64,000 bases of DNA from Shewanella litoralis (GCF_009828585.1 NZ_WSRZ01000001.1:113382-177381), one strand, 5' to 3'; shown: positions 47,361 to 57,163, counted from the stretch's first letter. Numbers and translations: made by a program. The notes: a model not told the origin generated them from the sequence alone.

Positions 47361-48578
47361 ATGAATAACCGAATCGCAATTACCCATATCGGACTTTGTA
47401 CGCCTTTAGGCAACTCGCCTGAAACAGTGTTGCAGCGCTTGGTCAATGGCGACACCAGTGCCATGCAATATCGTGATGATATATTGTTTAGCGGCCCAAC
47501 GATTGTCGGCAGCGTAAATGATGACAGCCTGATTGATATTCCGGCGCATTTACAGCTGTTTGCTTGTCGAAATAATCAGTTACTCCATACCGCTGCAATG
47601 CAAATTGCCGAGGCTGTGAGCAAGGCTAAAGCACGATATGGCGCTGATAGAATTGGCGTAGTTTTAGGCACCAGTACCTCGGGGATCTCCAAAGGTGAAG
47701 CCGCATTAGCCTACCAACTCGAACATGGTCACTTTCCACCGAGTTACCATTACTCACAACAAGAGCTGGGCAGCACTAGCGACTACCTCAAGCAGTTATT
47801 TGAACTCGAAGGCCCCTGCTACACTGTGTCGACGGCGTGTTCATCAAGTGCCAAAGTGTTTGCCAGCGCACAACGATTACTGCACGCAAACTTGTGTGAC
47901 ATGGTTATCGTGGGCGGCGTAGACAGCTTATGCCAATTAACCGTAAATGGATTTAACTCGCTAGAGTCTATTGCTAAAGCACATTGTAATCCGTTTAGCC
48001 TAAACCGCGACGGCATTAATATTGGTGAGGGCGCTGCGCTATTTACCTTAACGCGTGGCCAAAGCGACGTCATGCTAGCGGGTATAGGCGAATCTGCCGA
48101 CGCCCACCATATTTCAGCGCCGCACCCTGAAGGCCTCGGCGCCATCGCAGCCATGAATAGCGCATTAGCAGCGGCAAATATTAAGCCAGAACAAATCGAT
48201 TATGTTAATTTGCACGGCACTGCCACCCCAAAAAACGATGCCATGGAATCACGCGCCATCACCAAGGTATTTAGCCCCGCATTACCGCCGTGTAGCTCAA
48301 CCAAACCCTTAACAGGCCACACCTTGGGCGCTGCTGGCGCCATTGAAGCGGCATTTTGTTATTTGCTGCTTAGCCAGCATAATCAGCTTTTGCAGTTGCC
48401 ACCGCATATATGGGACGGCCAGGCTGACAATAACGACCCAAGCATCCCCTTAGTGAACACCAACGCTCCACAGCTTGCCAATTCACAACCAGCAAAGTCA
48501 CTCAACTATATTATGAGTAACTCATTTGCCTTTGGTGGCAGCAACGCCAGCGTTATTTTTTGTAAAAAGGATGCCTAA
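47361..48578 (+). CDS. beta-ketoacyl-ACP synthase (ApeO-like)
   Basis: A 405-residue FabF/FabB-type condensing enzyme. The catalytic triad is complete: C160 in STACSSSAKV, H285 in NLHGTATPKND and H320 in LTGHTLGAAGA. It is the likely partner of the chain-length factor at 34073, which lacks the triad, forming a KS-CLF heterodimer as in other type II polyene systems. ATG 47361 follows the lipoprotein gene by 26 bases. The C-terminus overlaps a few codons of the longer frame of the next gene. Confidence 0.92.
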   Translation: MNNRIAITHIGLCTPLGNSPETVLQRLVNGDTSAMQYRDDILFSGPTIVGSVNDDSLIDIPAHLQLFACRNNQLLHTAAMQIAEAVSKAKARYGADRIGVVLGTSTSGISKGEAALAYQLEHGHFPPSYHYSQQELGSTSDYLKQLFELEGPCYTVSTACSSSAKVFASAQRLLHANLCDMVIVGGVDSLCQLTVNGFNSLESIAKAHCNPFSLNRDGINIGEGAALFTLTRGQSDVMLAGIGESADAHHISAPHPEGLGAIAAMNSALAAANIKPEQIDYVNLHGTATPKNDAMESRAITKVFSPALPPCSSTKPLTGHTLGAAGAIEAAFCYLLLSQHNQLLQLPPHIWDGQADNNDPSIPLVNTNAPQLANSQPAKSLNYIMSNSFAFGGSNASVIFCKKDA

Positions 48579-48582
48579 AACC

Positions 48583-49080
48583 ATGTCGACCCTTATTGCT
48601 GACGCCACACTATTAGCCCACGACATTAGCGAGTTTGTGCCGCATCGTGCACCAATGATTTTGATTGATAACCTGCTAGAACATCAACCAGACAGCTTAC
48701 TTACGGCTATCCATATTAACGAAGCAAGCGCTTACTTTGATAGTGCAATCAATGGCGTACCCAATTACGTCGGCATTGAATACATGGCACAAAGCATTGC
48801 AGCATTAGCGGGTGTTGAAGCCAAGTTAATGGGTGACAAAGTACGCGTCGGCTTTTTACTGGGGAGCCGTAAATTACAAATGCACATAGGCCACTTTATA
48901 CTTGGGCAAACCTATCACACTAGGGTGAGCCGCCTTTATCAAGAGCCATCTGGTTTAGCGGTATTTGATTGCCAAATATCTCATCAGGGCCATGTGATCG
49001 CCTCGGCAAACGTCAATGTGTTTCAACCACAAGATACCCAGGCATACATCAACGAAAACCAAACAAGCCCTAACTCATAA
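48583..49080 (+). CDS. hotdog dehydratase (ApeP-like)
   Basis: A 165-residue FabA/FabZ-fold protein; FVPHRAPMILIDNLLEH (residues 18-34) and YVGIEYMAQSIAALAG (about 65-80) place it in the ApeP-like dehydratase family (COG4706), expected to act with the ApeI-type protein at 38072. I choose ATG 48583, four bases after the ketosynthase stop with AAGGA 12 bases upstream; the longer frame from 48526 would lie inside the ketosynthase gene. Confidence 0.87.
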   Translation: MSTLIADATLLAHDISEFVPHRAPMILIDNLLEHQPDSLLTAIHINEASAYFDSAINGVPNYVGIEYMAQSIAALAGVEAKLMGDKVRVGFLLGSRKLQMHIGHFILGQTYHTRVSRLYQEPSGLAVFDCQISHQGHVIASANVNVFQPQDTQAYINENQTSPNS

Positions 49081-49108
49081 TAATAAACAGTAGATCATGG
49101 AGAGACTT

Positions 49109-49834
49109 GTGACTAACAGAGTATTAATTACCGGCTCAAGCCGGGGGATTGGCAAAGCCATTGCCATTAAATTAGCCGAAAATGGCTTTGATATTGCACT
49201 GCATTTTCACAGCAACTATAGCGCAGCGGCAGAGGTGCAACAAACACTCAGCGCCCTTGGCGTTAATGTGAGTTTATTACAATTTGATATCGGCGATCGT
49301 CCTGCTGCAAAACAAGCCATTGAAGCCGATATTGCCGAGCACGGTGCTTATTACGGGGTGATTTTAAATGCCGGCATAAACCGCGATACCGCCTTTCCCG
49401 CCATGACCGAAAACGAATGGGACAGTGTTATCCACACTAATTTAGACGGTTTTTACAATGTGATTCACCCCACCATCATGCCGATGGTGCAAGCCCGTAA
49501 AGGTGGACGCATTATTACCCTCGCATCGGTTTCGGGTATTGCCGGTAATCGCGGCCAAGTCAATTACAGCGCCTCTAAAGCAGGCATTATTGGTGCAACA
49601 AAAGCATTGTCGCTTGAGTTAGCCAAACGCAAAATCACCGTGAATTGCATTGCTCCAGGGTTAATCGAAACCGACATGGTGAGTGATTTCCCAACCGATT
49701 TAGTCAACCAAATGGTGCCAATGAAACGCATGGGCAAACCCAATGAAATAGCCGGTCTGGCAAACTTTTTATTGTCAGAAGATGCCGCATACATCACCCG
49801 CCAAGTTATCTCGGTCAATGGAGGCATGATATGA
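49109..49834 (+). CDS. 3-ketoacyl-ACP reductase (ApeQ-like, FabG family)
   Basis: A 241-residue short-chain dehydrogenase/reductase. NADPH-binding GSSRGIG is at residues 9-15 (numbered from the GTG start), NAG near 87-89, and the catalytic Ser140, Tyr153, Lys157. I prefer GTG 49109 with GGAGAG four bases upstream; ATG 49097 is the alternative and would add four residues. The stop overlaps the next start (ATGA). Confidence 0.9.
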   Translation: MTNRVLITGSSRGIGKAIAIKLAENGFDIALHFHSNYSAAAEVQQTLSALGVNVSLLQFDIGDRPAAKQAIEADIAEHGAYYGVILNAGINRDTAFPAMTENEWDSVIHTNLDGFYNVIHPTIMPMVQARKGGRIITLASVSGIAGNRGQVNYSASKAGIIGATKALSLELAKRKITVNCIAPGLIETDMVSDFPTDLVNQMVPMKRMGKPNEIAGLANFLLSEDAAYITRQVISVNGGMI

Positions 49835-51057
49835 AGCGCGTAGTCGTCACTGGTATGGGCGGGATTTCTGCTCTAGGCCAGGACTGGCAGCAAGTTAAAG
49901 CCAGTTTATTAGCCAAGCATAATTGTGTTATTCGCATAGATGAATGGGATCGCTATCCAGACTTAAACACTCGCCTGGCCGCACCTGTGCGTGATTTTGA
50001 ATTACCATCGCATTACTCGCGTAAAAAAATTCGCTCCATGGGCCGGGTGTCGCTCATGGCAACCCGCGCAAGCGAGCTGGCACTAGAAGATGCAGGGCTG
50101 TTAAATGACCCGGTATTGAGCTCAGGCCGGGTTGGAGTCGCTTATGGTTCATCAACCGGCAGTACCGACCCTATCATGGGCTTTGGTGACATGCTTAAAA
50201 CCGGCGAAATGTCGGGACTGACCGCCACCAGCTATATCAAAATGATGGCCCACACTACGGCGGTAAATATTGGAGTGTTTTTTGGCTTACAAGGCCGTAT
50301 CCACACAACAAGTAGCGCCTGCACCTCTGCCAGTCAGGGCATAGGTTATGCCTACGAAGCGATTAAATACGGTATGCAAACCATTATGCTCGCCGGTGGC
50401 GGTGAAGAGCTGTGCCCAACGGAAGCGGTGGTATTTGATACCTTATTTGCCACCAGCACAAAAAATGATACTCCCGAGCAAACCCCACGCCCATTTGACA
50501 GTCAGCGCGATGGTTTAGTCATAGGAGAAGGAGCCTGCACGTTAATACTCGAGGAGTTAGAACACGCTCAAGCTCGTGGGGCAACAATCTATGCAGAGCT
50601 TGTCGGCTTTGGCACCAACTCAGATGGTCAACACGTGACCCAGCCCAATGCACACACCATGGAAGTGGCCATACGTTTAGCGTTAAAAGACGCTAAGCTG
50701 TCGCCGCAAGACATTGGTTACATCAGTGCGCACGGTACTGCAACAGACCGTGGCGACATTGCTGAAACCGCTGCAACGCATGCAGTTTTTGGTGCAAACA
50801 CGCCAATTTCATCACTCAAAAGTTATACCGGCCACACGCTTGGCGCCTGTGGCTCACTCGAAGCCTGGACCAGTATCCAAATGATGAACGAAGGCTGGTT
50901 TGCGCCCACATTAAACCTTGATGATGTCGACCCTGAATGTGGCAAGCTAGATTATATCAAAGGCGATATTCGCCAACTTGATACCCAATACATCATGAGC
51001 AACAACTTTGCCTTTGGTGGCATCAATACTTCACTGATTTTTAAACGCTGGAATTAA
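49831..51057 (+). CDS. beta-ketoacyl-ACP synthase II-type (ApeR-like)
   Basis: A 408-residue condensing enzyme with the full Cys-His-His triad: C164 in SSACTSASQG, H301 in SAHGTATDRGD and H335 in SYTGHTLGACG. It is the second catalytic ketosynthase of the operon; in Xenorhabdus ApeR acts in starter or side elongation with a carrier protein. It follows the ketoreductase with a four-base overlap. Confidence 0.92.
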   Translation: MKRVVVTGMGGISALGQDWQQVKASLLAKHNCVIRIDEWDRYPDLNTRLAAPVRDFELPSHYSRKKIRSMGRVSLMATRASELALEDAGLLNDPVLSSGRVGVAYGSSTGSTDPIMGFGDMLKTGEMSGLTATSYIKMMAHTTAVNIGVFFGLQGRIHTTSSACTSASQGIGYAYEAIKYGMQTIMLAGGGEELCPTEAVVFDTLFATSTKNDTPEQTPRPFDSQRDGLVIGEGACTLILEELEHAQARGATIYAELVGFGTNSDGQHVTQPNAHTMEVAIRLALKDAKLSPQDIGYISAHGTATDRGDIAETAATHAVFGANTPISSLKSYTGHTLGACGSLEAWTSIQMMNEGWFAPTLNLDDVDPECGKLDYIKGDIRQLDTQYIMSNNFAFGGINTSLIFKRWN

Positions 51058-51085
51058 AAACTACTCACATGATAAAGGACATAGC

Positions 51086-51856
51086 ATGACAAAAAATGTA
51101 ACCAACATGGCTATCAGCGGATTACTGATAGCTGCTGGATTATTGAGCTCGTTATTCTCCCCGCTAGTCAGTGCACAAGAACCGATTGTCCAAGAACAGC
51201 AATACCAGGCGATATTTCAAGGTGACAATCACGCTCAACAAATACAGGCCATTGAAACCTTAATTATTTCAGGGCCGCAAGATGTCGCCGTATATGATGC
51301 GATAGAAGCGTCGCTTAAACAGAGTTTAACCAGCGCGACTGACAAAAAAGCTATCGATTATTCATCCTGGCTGGCAAAGGGTTTAGGCTATTCTGGTAAC
51401 GAGAAATATCGCGCTACGTTAACTCAAATCGCTGAGGGTGATTACCATAAAAAATTACGTAAGTATGCTAATGAGGGCATCAGCAACATTAGTCAGTACG
51501 CCATTTGGAATCCCATTCTGCACGCGCAAACGCATGTCGATTTATCGCCACGGTTAAATGCATACAGCAATGCCTTAACCAGTGATGACCTGATATTAAT
51601 CCGCATTGCTGCTAAGCGGATCATGTATGAGCGTGAATATAGCGAGGTGATATTAACTCAACTTAGTGAACAACTAGCTCAGCCGCGCTTGCTGGACGAC
51701 AGCCGTTTAGCCATTGATACCTATGCCTGGTTAGCCAAAGCCTTGGCCAGCTCTGGTAACGATAAGTTTAAAGCTGTCATTGAAGATATGGCTAACAACG
51801 CAGACAATAAAAAACTGCGCAGCTACGCCAAAAAGTACTTAAAAACCTATTTTTAA
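51086..51856 (+). CDS. periplasmic HEAT-like repeat protein at the end of the polyene operon
   Basis: A 256-residue protein with a signal peptide (cleavage probably after VSAQ, residues ~1-31). It contains two copies of a ~45-residue helical unit: residues ~90-132 (SSWLAKGLGYSGNEKYRATL onward) and ~214-256 (AWLAKALASSGNDKFKAVIE onward), both ending in KKLR-YA-K. Between them are further helices. It resembles HEAT-type scaffolds. It is 28 bases downstream of the ketosynthase gene and before a terminator. I do not know this protein from described aryl polyene clusters. Confidence 0.8.
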   Translation: MTKNVTNMAISGLLIAAGLLSSLFSPLVSAQEPIVQEQQYQAIFQGDNHAQQIQAIETLIISGPQDVAVYDAIEASLKQSLTSATDKKAIDYSSWLAKGLGYSGNEKYRATLTQIAEGDYHKKLRKYANEGISNISQYAIWNPILHAQTHVDLSPRLNAYSNALTSDDLILIRIAAKRIMYEREYSEVILTQLSEQLAQPRLLDDSRLAIDTYAWLAKALASSGNDKFKAVIEDMANNADNKKLRSYAKKYLKTYF

Positions 51857-51894
51857 ACACTTATGCCAATATTTAAGTTAGGTGCAGATAAAAT

Positions 51895-51935
51895 AAAAAA
51901 CAGATGTGAGCCGTCATGCTGACATCTGTTTTATT
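51895..51935. terminator. bidirectional terminator at the end of the polyene operon
   Basis: CAGATGTGAGC and GCTGACATCTG form an inverted repeat with one central mismatch, flanked by A and T runs on both sides. It lies between the convergent HEAT-repeat gene and the chemoreceptor gene. Confidence 0.85.
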
Positions 51936-51958
51936 TCAAAGCCTATCTACTCTACACG

Positions 51959-53458
51959 CTACACTTTGTAGGCTGCCGCCTTGGCTTGATAGTCTTCAGT
52001 AATACGTTTCATGTCTACCGCGCCCACAGCAAGCTTTTGCACCTGCTCAGACAACACAACCACCGCTTTAGCATTTTCTAAAATCTCAGCACCAATTTGA
52101 TTGAGCTTATTGGCCTGCTCTTGAGTGCCATTGGCAACATTGTTACTTAAGGTAGAGACCTGGCCAATTTGTGCAGCGCGTTGCTCTAAGCCTTTGGCAA
52201 TATTATTGGTATGCTGCACGTTTTCTGAAGTGCGTTTTTTACCTTGATCCATTGAGTCGACAGTTTTGAGCATACTGGTATTTAATCGGCTTAGTACCTT
52301 CTCAATCTCATCGGTTGAATGACTAGTACGCTGTGCAAGCGCCCTTACTTCATCAGCAACTACCGCAAACCCGCGACCACTTTCACCCGCTCTAGCTGCT
52401 TCAATCGCGGCATTGAGTGCTAATAAATTGGTTTGCTCTGAAATGCTACGAATAGCTTGTAGCAATGAGGTAATTGCGCCGACATCTTTGGTCAGTTCGG
52501 TTAATGACTCTGTCACCTCTGTAGTATTGGTTTCCAGCAACTGCATGTCCTTCATAATACTAAGCGCACTTTGGCTATCGCTTATGCTTGAACTGGCAGC
52601 ATCTTTAGCTTGCTCTGCCGATAATTGACTGTCGTGAGCCATTTGTTGAAACTGTTCAATCACCACGTGTGTAGTATCGGCAATCACATGGGCTTGATGC
52701 GTTTGCTGCTCTACAGAATGCTGAGCCTTATCACTTAACCCCATTAAATTATCTGAGGTGTTAGCCATTTTTTTAGCTATATCACGATAATCGTGAAACA
52801 ACTGAGACAACTCCTCAAGCATTAAATTAAACGACATTTCTGCTGGGGTGTCTGCCGAGGGTAGGCGCACAGACAAATCTTTATTGGCTGAAATGGTTTC
52901 AATCGCGCCAGCAATGCGTTGATTAGCCACAGCATCAGTGCGCATAAATAAGCTAATACGGATTAAAATAAAGGTCTCGACCGCAGCAAATAATGCATGG
53001 ATAAACACTATGGTCCAATTACATTCGCCGGCGAAAATCATCACTGGCGTGTCAAAAAAGCTAACATCTTGCAGCTGAATATAGGTCAAACCAACATGAT
53101 GCACCGCAACCGTTAATAATGCCGCCAACAAGGGTTGCCAGCGTAAATAAATCAAAAATACACCCATAGAGGCAAAAATATGAAAATGCATCTCCAGCAT
53201 GCCCATCTGGCTTTGAATCAACAATCCAGAAACGGTCATCATAATCACCGCGCCCACAATGGCAAAAAGCTCTGTACCTCTCAGTAAGCTGTAACTTAAC
53301 TGCACTAACACTAAAATCGCAATGGCAGCGATAGTGCTAAATGTCATCATTTGCGCACCAAAAAAACCACTAATAAACAGTAATGGCCCTTGCAGCATTA
53401 AGATTTGGTAAATATACAGATCATGCTTTTTTAACAGTGTTATTTGATTCTCATTCAT
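51959..53458 (-). CDS. methyl-accepting chemotaxis protein with a histidine-bearing multi-pass sensor domain
   Basis: A 499-residue chemoreceptor. Instead of a periplasmic ligand-binding domain it has an N-terminal module of five or six transmembrane helices (residues ~20-172). Within it are H91 and H93 (EMHFH), H120-H121 and H154. A short HAMP-like stretch and a full cytoplasmic signalling domain follow, with the hairpin tip [32 protein letters not shown]. The stop lies 23 bases from the terminator; eight bases separate it from the upstream SCO gene, so the two are co-transcribed. Confidence 0.88.
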   Translation of the reverse strand: MNENQITLLKKHDLYIYQILMLQGPLLFISGFFGAQMMTFSTIAAIAILVLVQLSYSLLRGTELFAIVGAVIMMTVSGLLIQSQMGMLEMHFHIFASMGVFLIYLRWQPLLAALLTVAVHHVGLTYIQLQDVSFFDTPVMIFAGECNWTIVFIHALFAAVETFILIRISLFMRTDAVANQRIAGAIETISANKDLSVRLPSADTPAEMSFNLMLEELSQLFHDYRDIAKKMANTSDNLMGLSDKAQHSVEQQTHQAHVIADTTHVVIEQFQQMAHDSQLSAEQAKDAASSSISDSQSALSIMKDMQLLETNTTEVTESLTELTKDVGAITSLLQAIRSISEQTNLLALNAAIEAARAGESGRGFAVVADEVRALAQRTSHSTDEIEKVLSRLNTSMLKTVDSMDQGKKRTSENVQHTNNIAKGLEQRAAQIGQVSTLSNNVANGTQEQANKLNQIGAEILENAKAVVVLSEQVQKLAVGAVDMKRITEDYQAKAAAYKV

Positions 53459-53466
53459 AAACAGGC

Positions 53467-54078
53467 CTACATTTCAGCTGACATAATGTGCTTAAGCTCA
53501 TGCAGCATTTTGAGTGTTGAAAGCTGCTGAGCCGTGTATATCCGTACAAGTTGTCCGTCCGGGGACACTAAAAATAATTTACCAACATGGTTTATACTGG
53601 TGAGTTCATGATTAATATTTTCAGATAATCGCCTATCAAGTCGTGACAGCTCATCATCAGATAATGATGCACTCACAAAGCGAGGCGAACGATCATCGAT
53701 TAAGTTTTTACGCACTGCTGGGGTATCGTTATTGGGATCAATAGTCACAAACATAAATTGCACCTCAGCTCCAGTTAGCAAAGCGTCCTGCTGTATGTGT
53801 TGCTCCAATTGAATCATTTGTTGAATCCGTATCGGGCATATTTCAGAGCACGATAAAAACCCTAAAAATAAGTAGGTATATTTGCCCGCGGACGCAGGAA
53901 ACTGATGCGATTGTTGCTCAACGTCTTGCCAAGTAAAGCGCAAATGTTGGCTGTCGTTAATATTAATGCCGTAAGCTTCACTGTCTTGATACCATTGGCT
54001 TAACACCATAAGTATAGGGATCGTTCCTAAGCTTATACAAATTAAAACCGACGCAATAACCACTTTTTTTAACTGCAT
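53467..54078 (-). CDS. SCO1/SenC family copper-binding thioredoxin-like protein
   Basis: A 203-residue membrane-anchored periplasmic protein with an N-terminal anchor (about residues 5-27). The copper and redox ligands of the SCO family are present: C77 and C81 in CSEIC, and H164 in [12 protein letters not shown] proteins deliver copper to the CuA site of cytochrome oxidase or act as thiol-disulfide reductases. No oxidase genes are adjacent; the following gene is a chemoreceptor. This context suggests a sensory or redox accessory role. Confidence 0.88.
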   Translation of the reverse strand: MQLKKVVIASVLICISLGTIPILMVLSQWYQDSEAYGININDSQHLRFTWQDVEQQSHQFPASAGKYTYLFLGFLSCSEICPIRIQQMIQLEQHIQQDALLTGAEVQFMFVTIDPNNDTPAVRKNLIDDRSPRFVSASLSDDELSRLDRRLSENINHELTSINHVGKLFLVSPDGQLVRIYTAQQLSTLKMLHELKHIMSAEM

Positions 54079-54344
54079 GTAGGTTAACGCCTTTTTATGT
54101 CACATGACCAACGCAATCAACAATATAATGATAGCTAGAATTACACAAATGAATAGGCCAAGAATATAAACATATTTTCATTAGGTCATTAGTTGAACTG
54201 GCACTTAGGAGGCTCAATACGTTGCAGATAAGATGCAGGATCAACACAAGAGATCGTGAGTACAAAAAGCAGACATATTAGCCAATAAAAAAACGCCCAA
54301 ATCGTTTAGATTTGAGCGCTTCACAACAATCAATATTGTTATAT
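54079..54344. other. intergenic region between azoR and the SCO gene
   Basis: About 266 bases. It holds the azoR terminator at one end (54285-54322) and, closer to the SCO gene, should hold its promoter; no convincing hexamers were picked out. I see no open frame worth calling. Confidence 0.4.
54285..54322 (-). terminator. rho-independent terminator after azoR
   Basis: On the minus strand, CGCTCAAATC-TAAAC-GATTTGGGCG (one G-T pair) is followed by a run of seven T residues, 24 bases after the azoR stop. Confidence 0.8.
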
Positions 54345-54938
54345 TTACAAGGTAATCGCGTCGATAGCCTGTTTAGCCTGGCTAATACCCGCCTCGGCCG
54401 CATCCGGGCCCATGTTCAGCGCTTCGGCGTATACGGTTTCTACCTGAGTAATACCAATAAAGCCCAGTACCGTGGTTAAATAAGGCACCACATGATCGGT
54501 TGTGCCGCCTTTATGTGCGCCGCCACGCGTAGTCACAATAATCGCGCGCTTACCTTCAATTAATCCCACAGGGCCAGTGTCGGTATAAGTAAATGTCACA
54601 CCTGCACGAGCGATAAAATCAATCCAACTTTTTAAGGTGGTCGGAATACTAAAGTTATACATTGGAGCGGCAATCACGATGATGTCATTGGCTTTAATTT
54701 CAGCGACTAATTCGTCCGACAATGCCAAAGCCGCTTGTTGGCGTTCCGATAAATTGTCGCCACCACGTAAACCAGCAGCAATCTCGCCATCTAACATAGG
54801 CACCGGGCTACTGCCCAGGTCACGAGTTGTAATCTCAGCACCTTGCTTGCTCCATTGCTCGCTAGCATAGTCAACAAGTGCTGAGGATTGAGAGTATTCG
54901 CCTAAAATGCTCGATTTTAACATGAGTACTTTTGTCAT
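54345..54938 (-). CDS. azoR: FMN-dependent NADH:quinone oxidoreductase/azoreductase
   Basis: A 197-residue flavodoxin-fold enzyme of the AzoR/AcpD family, which reduces quinones and azo dyes with NADH. FMN-binding segments are [13 protein letters not shown] near 7-19, [17 protein letters not shown] near 95-110 and TTRGGAHK near 143-150. It is monocistronic with its own terminator. The physiological substrate is unknown; quinone detoxification is likely. Confidence 0.93.
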   Translation of the reverse strand: MTKVLMLKSSILGEYSQSSALVDYASEQWSKQGAEITTRDLGSSPVPMLDGEIAAGLRGGDNLSERQQAALALSDELVAEIKANDIIVIAAPMYNFSIPTTLKSWIDFIARAGVTFTYTDTGPVGLIEGKRAIIVTTRGGAHKGGTTDHVVPYLTTVLGFIGITQVETVYAEALNMGPDAAEAGISQAKQAIDAITL

Positions 54939-55073
54939 CGTTTATTCCGCCTACCAGGTTAAGTTTATTCAGTGAGGTCTCTACATAATCGACCAATGAC
55001 ATCAGTATATTGAACGATAAAAAAGAAAAAAAGCGGATAAATGTAGCAATAAAGTTCGATTTATTAGAAAGGT

Positions 55074-55556
55074 TTACTCAGTCATCACTCTAGGTAAAGA
55101 CACATAATGCCCAGTAAAGGCAGCACACAGTAGCTCATTACAGTACAGCCCGACCTCTAATGTGACCTTAATCCGCTTACCATCAGCTAAACCAGACATA
55201 TCGGTGTTTGGCCAAATCACTTTAGCGATGGGCTCGGCAGTAATCGGTTTGATGTATTTTACGTTAGCATCAGCTAATACGATATCTCCTTGCACTGTTA
55301 ACCGTTGCTGCTGCAACCACACCATGCCCCAACCAGTAAGGGTCATTAAGGTATAAATACTGCCGGCAAACATGGTGTTATGCAGGTTAATGTTGGGTGC
55401 CAAAGGCGCGGTGACCTGCAGTTCGGTACCACTAAAGCTGAGCGGCTTGACCTGCATAAACTGGCTTAAAGGGATCGTGCTATGCCAAGTATTTTGCAAT
55501 TGAGATAACAGTTCGCTAAAACCACTACCGATTGGCACTACATTGTCTTGTGACAT
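55074..55556 (-). CDS. YiiD C-terminal-type putative thioesterase
   Basis: A 160-residue hotdog-fold protein of the thioesterase_put (YiiD C-terminal) family. NLHNTMFAGSIYTLMTLTGWGMVWL (residues ~60-84) is the conserved segment. The substrate is unknown. ATG 55556 has AAGGAG five bases upstream, so it is preferred over the GTG at 55562. It lies 33 bases after dtd, on the same strand, so co-transcription is likely. Confidence 0.82.
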   Translation of the reverse strand: MSQDNVVPIGSGFSELLSQLQNTWHSTIPLSQFMQVKPLSFSGTELQVTAPLAPNINLHNTMFAGSIYTLMTLTGWGMVWLQQQRLTVQGDIVLADANVKYIKPITAEPIAKVIWPNTDMSGLADGKRIKVTLEVGLYCNELLCAAFTGHYVSLPRVMTE

Positions 55557-55589
55557 TACCACTCCTTATCACCTATGCCTTACTTAAAG

Positions 55590-56027
55590 CTAAACTTGCA
55601 AATTAAAGGTTACAGGGCCGTCGTTGAGTAATTCTACTTGCATGTCGGCAGCAAATTGACCGGTTTCAGTCTCAACCCCTTGTTGGCGACAAAAAGCCAC
55701 AAAATCGAGATACAATTGTTTGGCTTGATCAGGCGTTGCTGCACACGAAAAACTCGGCCTTAAGCCTTTTGCGGTATCTGCTGCTAAGGTAAATTGCGAC
55801 ACAACTAATAACTTACCGCCTACTTGCGACAAATTGAGGTTCATCTTGCCATTATCATCACTAAAAACTCGGTAGTTCATGACCTTGGTAGCCAGTTTAG
55901 CTAATTTTTCGGCATTGTCTTCACGCTCAACACCTAATAGCACCAGTAAACCTTGATCAATTTTACCGACCACTTCACCATCAACCGTAACCGACGCACG
56001 CTTGACGCGTTGAATTAATGCAATCAT
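55590..56027 (-). CDS. dtd: D-aminoacyl-tRNA deacylase
   Basis: A 145-residue enzyme removing D-amino acids, and glycine from mischarged tRNA-Ala, in translation quality control. The SQFTLAAD motif (about residues 78-85) and the C-terminal NDGPVTFNL, with the cross-subunit Gly-Pro motif, are both intact. It lies 32 bases after the YihY-like gene and before the YiiD-type gene, a common arrangement in gammaproteobacteria. Confidence 0.95.
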   Translation of the reverse strand: MIALIQRVKRASVTVDGEVVGKIDQGLLVLLGVEREDNAEKLAKLATKVMNYRVFSDDNGKMNLNLSQVGGKLLVVSQFTLAADTAKGLRPSFSCAATPDQAKQLYLDFVAFCRQQGVETETGQFAADMQVELLNDGPVTFNLQV

Positions 56028-56059
56028 AACAACCTACTATTATTAAATATAACAACCAA

Positions 56060-57058
56060 TTAAGACTTTTCTATTGATGAATCGCTGGTCGCTTTGGCAT
56101 GAGAATGTACTGCGACAGGATCATGAACATTCATCTTTTGGGCATTATCATCTTCGCTCGAGGCTTCACCTTCGGTAAAGATCTCTGCTTTCATCTCTTC
56201 AGCAATCACCGCTAAGCTGTCTAAATATTCAGGCAACGCGGCGGTAATTTCGGCGCCCAGTAACACAATCATCCACGATAAATACACCCACACAAATAAA
56301 ATAGGAATAACCGCTAACGCGCCGTAAATCGCTTCGTAACTAGGAAACTGCGTCACATAAAAGGCAAAACCTTTTTTACCCGCTTCAAAGAGTACGGCTG
56401 CCACAATGGCTCCGAGTAGCGCATGTAAGAAACGTACCTTCTGATTAGGTACCACCATGTACAGCAACAAAATAGAGGCCACCGAAAACAATAATGGGAT
56501 CCGCTCTACAATCCACGGCACAATGCCCGAAAGCTCTGTGCCAGTCACCACTTCTAATGACACCACATAAGATGTAGCAACTAGGCTGGCACCAATTAAT
56601 ACAGGCCCAAGGGTAAGTACCATCCAGTACATTGAAAATGACACCACATATGAGCGTTTTTCGCTAATTCGCCAAATGTTATTCAATGCTTTATCAATTG
56701 CTGATATCAACATAATGGCGACAAAGACTAATGCGATAATACCGACAAACGTGCCTTTAGACGCATTAGCAACAAACTCGTTGATATACACTTGTACCGT
56801 GTCGCCGGCTGCAGGAATAAAGTTGTTATAAATAAATCCCTCTATCTTGCCTCTAATCCCCTGGAAGACCGGAAAGGCCGATAACATCGACATAGTCACC
56901 GCCACCATCGGCACTAACGACAACAAGGTGACATAGGCCAAATGGCCCGCACGAATATTAATTTGGTCGTCAGCGAGGCGCTGTTTTAGGTGCAGTAAAA
57001 ACTTTCCTATACCAGTAAAAAACTCGACGAATGGTCTAAAATCAAACTTCTTGGGCAT
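56060..57058 (-). CDS. YihY/BrkB family inner-membrane protein
   Basis: A ~332-residue protein of the UPF0761/YihY family (formerly called RNase BN, now known not to be an RNase). It has about six transmembrane helices (residues ~40-280) and a cytoplasmic acidic C-terminus. The segment [18 protein letters not shown] near residue 35 is diagnostic. ATG 57058 has AAGGA five bases upstream, and [10 protein letters not shown] is a family-like start; the longer frame to 57124 is not favoured. Confidence 0.9.
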   Translation of the reverse strand: MPKKFDFRPFVEFFTGIGKFLLHLKQRLADDQINIRAGHLAYVTLLSLVPMVAVTMSMLSAFPVFQGIRGKIEGFIYNNFIPAAGDTVQVYINEFVANASKGTFVGIIALVFVAIMLISAIDKALNNIWRISEKRSYVVSFSMYWMVLTLGPVLIGASLVATSYVVSLEVVTGTELSGIVPWIVERIPLLFSVASILLLYMVVPNQKVRFLHALLGAIVAAVLFEAGKKGFAFYVTQFPSYEAIYGALAVIPILFVWVYLSWMIVLLGAEITAALPEYLDSLAVIAEEMKAEIFTEGEASSEDDNAQKMNVHDPVAVHSHAKATSDSSIEKS

Positions 57059-57163
57059 AATAATCCTTATTTCATAGTCCGTTAGTGGAGATAACATTTG
57101 TATTAAGCCACTAACTTCGTACAATGTTATAACATATTAGTGCTAAAAGAATGGAGCGAATTG

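Noticed and set aside
47361-51057. Housekeeping fatty acid synthase genes (fabF, fabG, fabA)
   Set aside because: The genes overlap with carrier, ligase and exporter genes of the aryl polyene type, and no fabD or fabH is present.
56060-57058. Ribonuclease BN
   Set aside because: The YihY family was wrongly named RNase BN in the past; the true enzyme is a zinc-dependent RNase Z-like protein.
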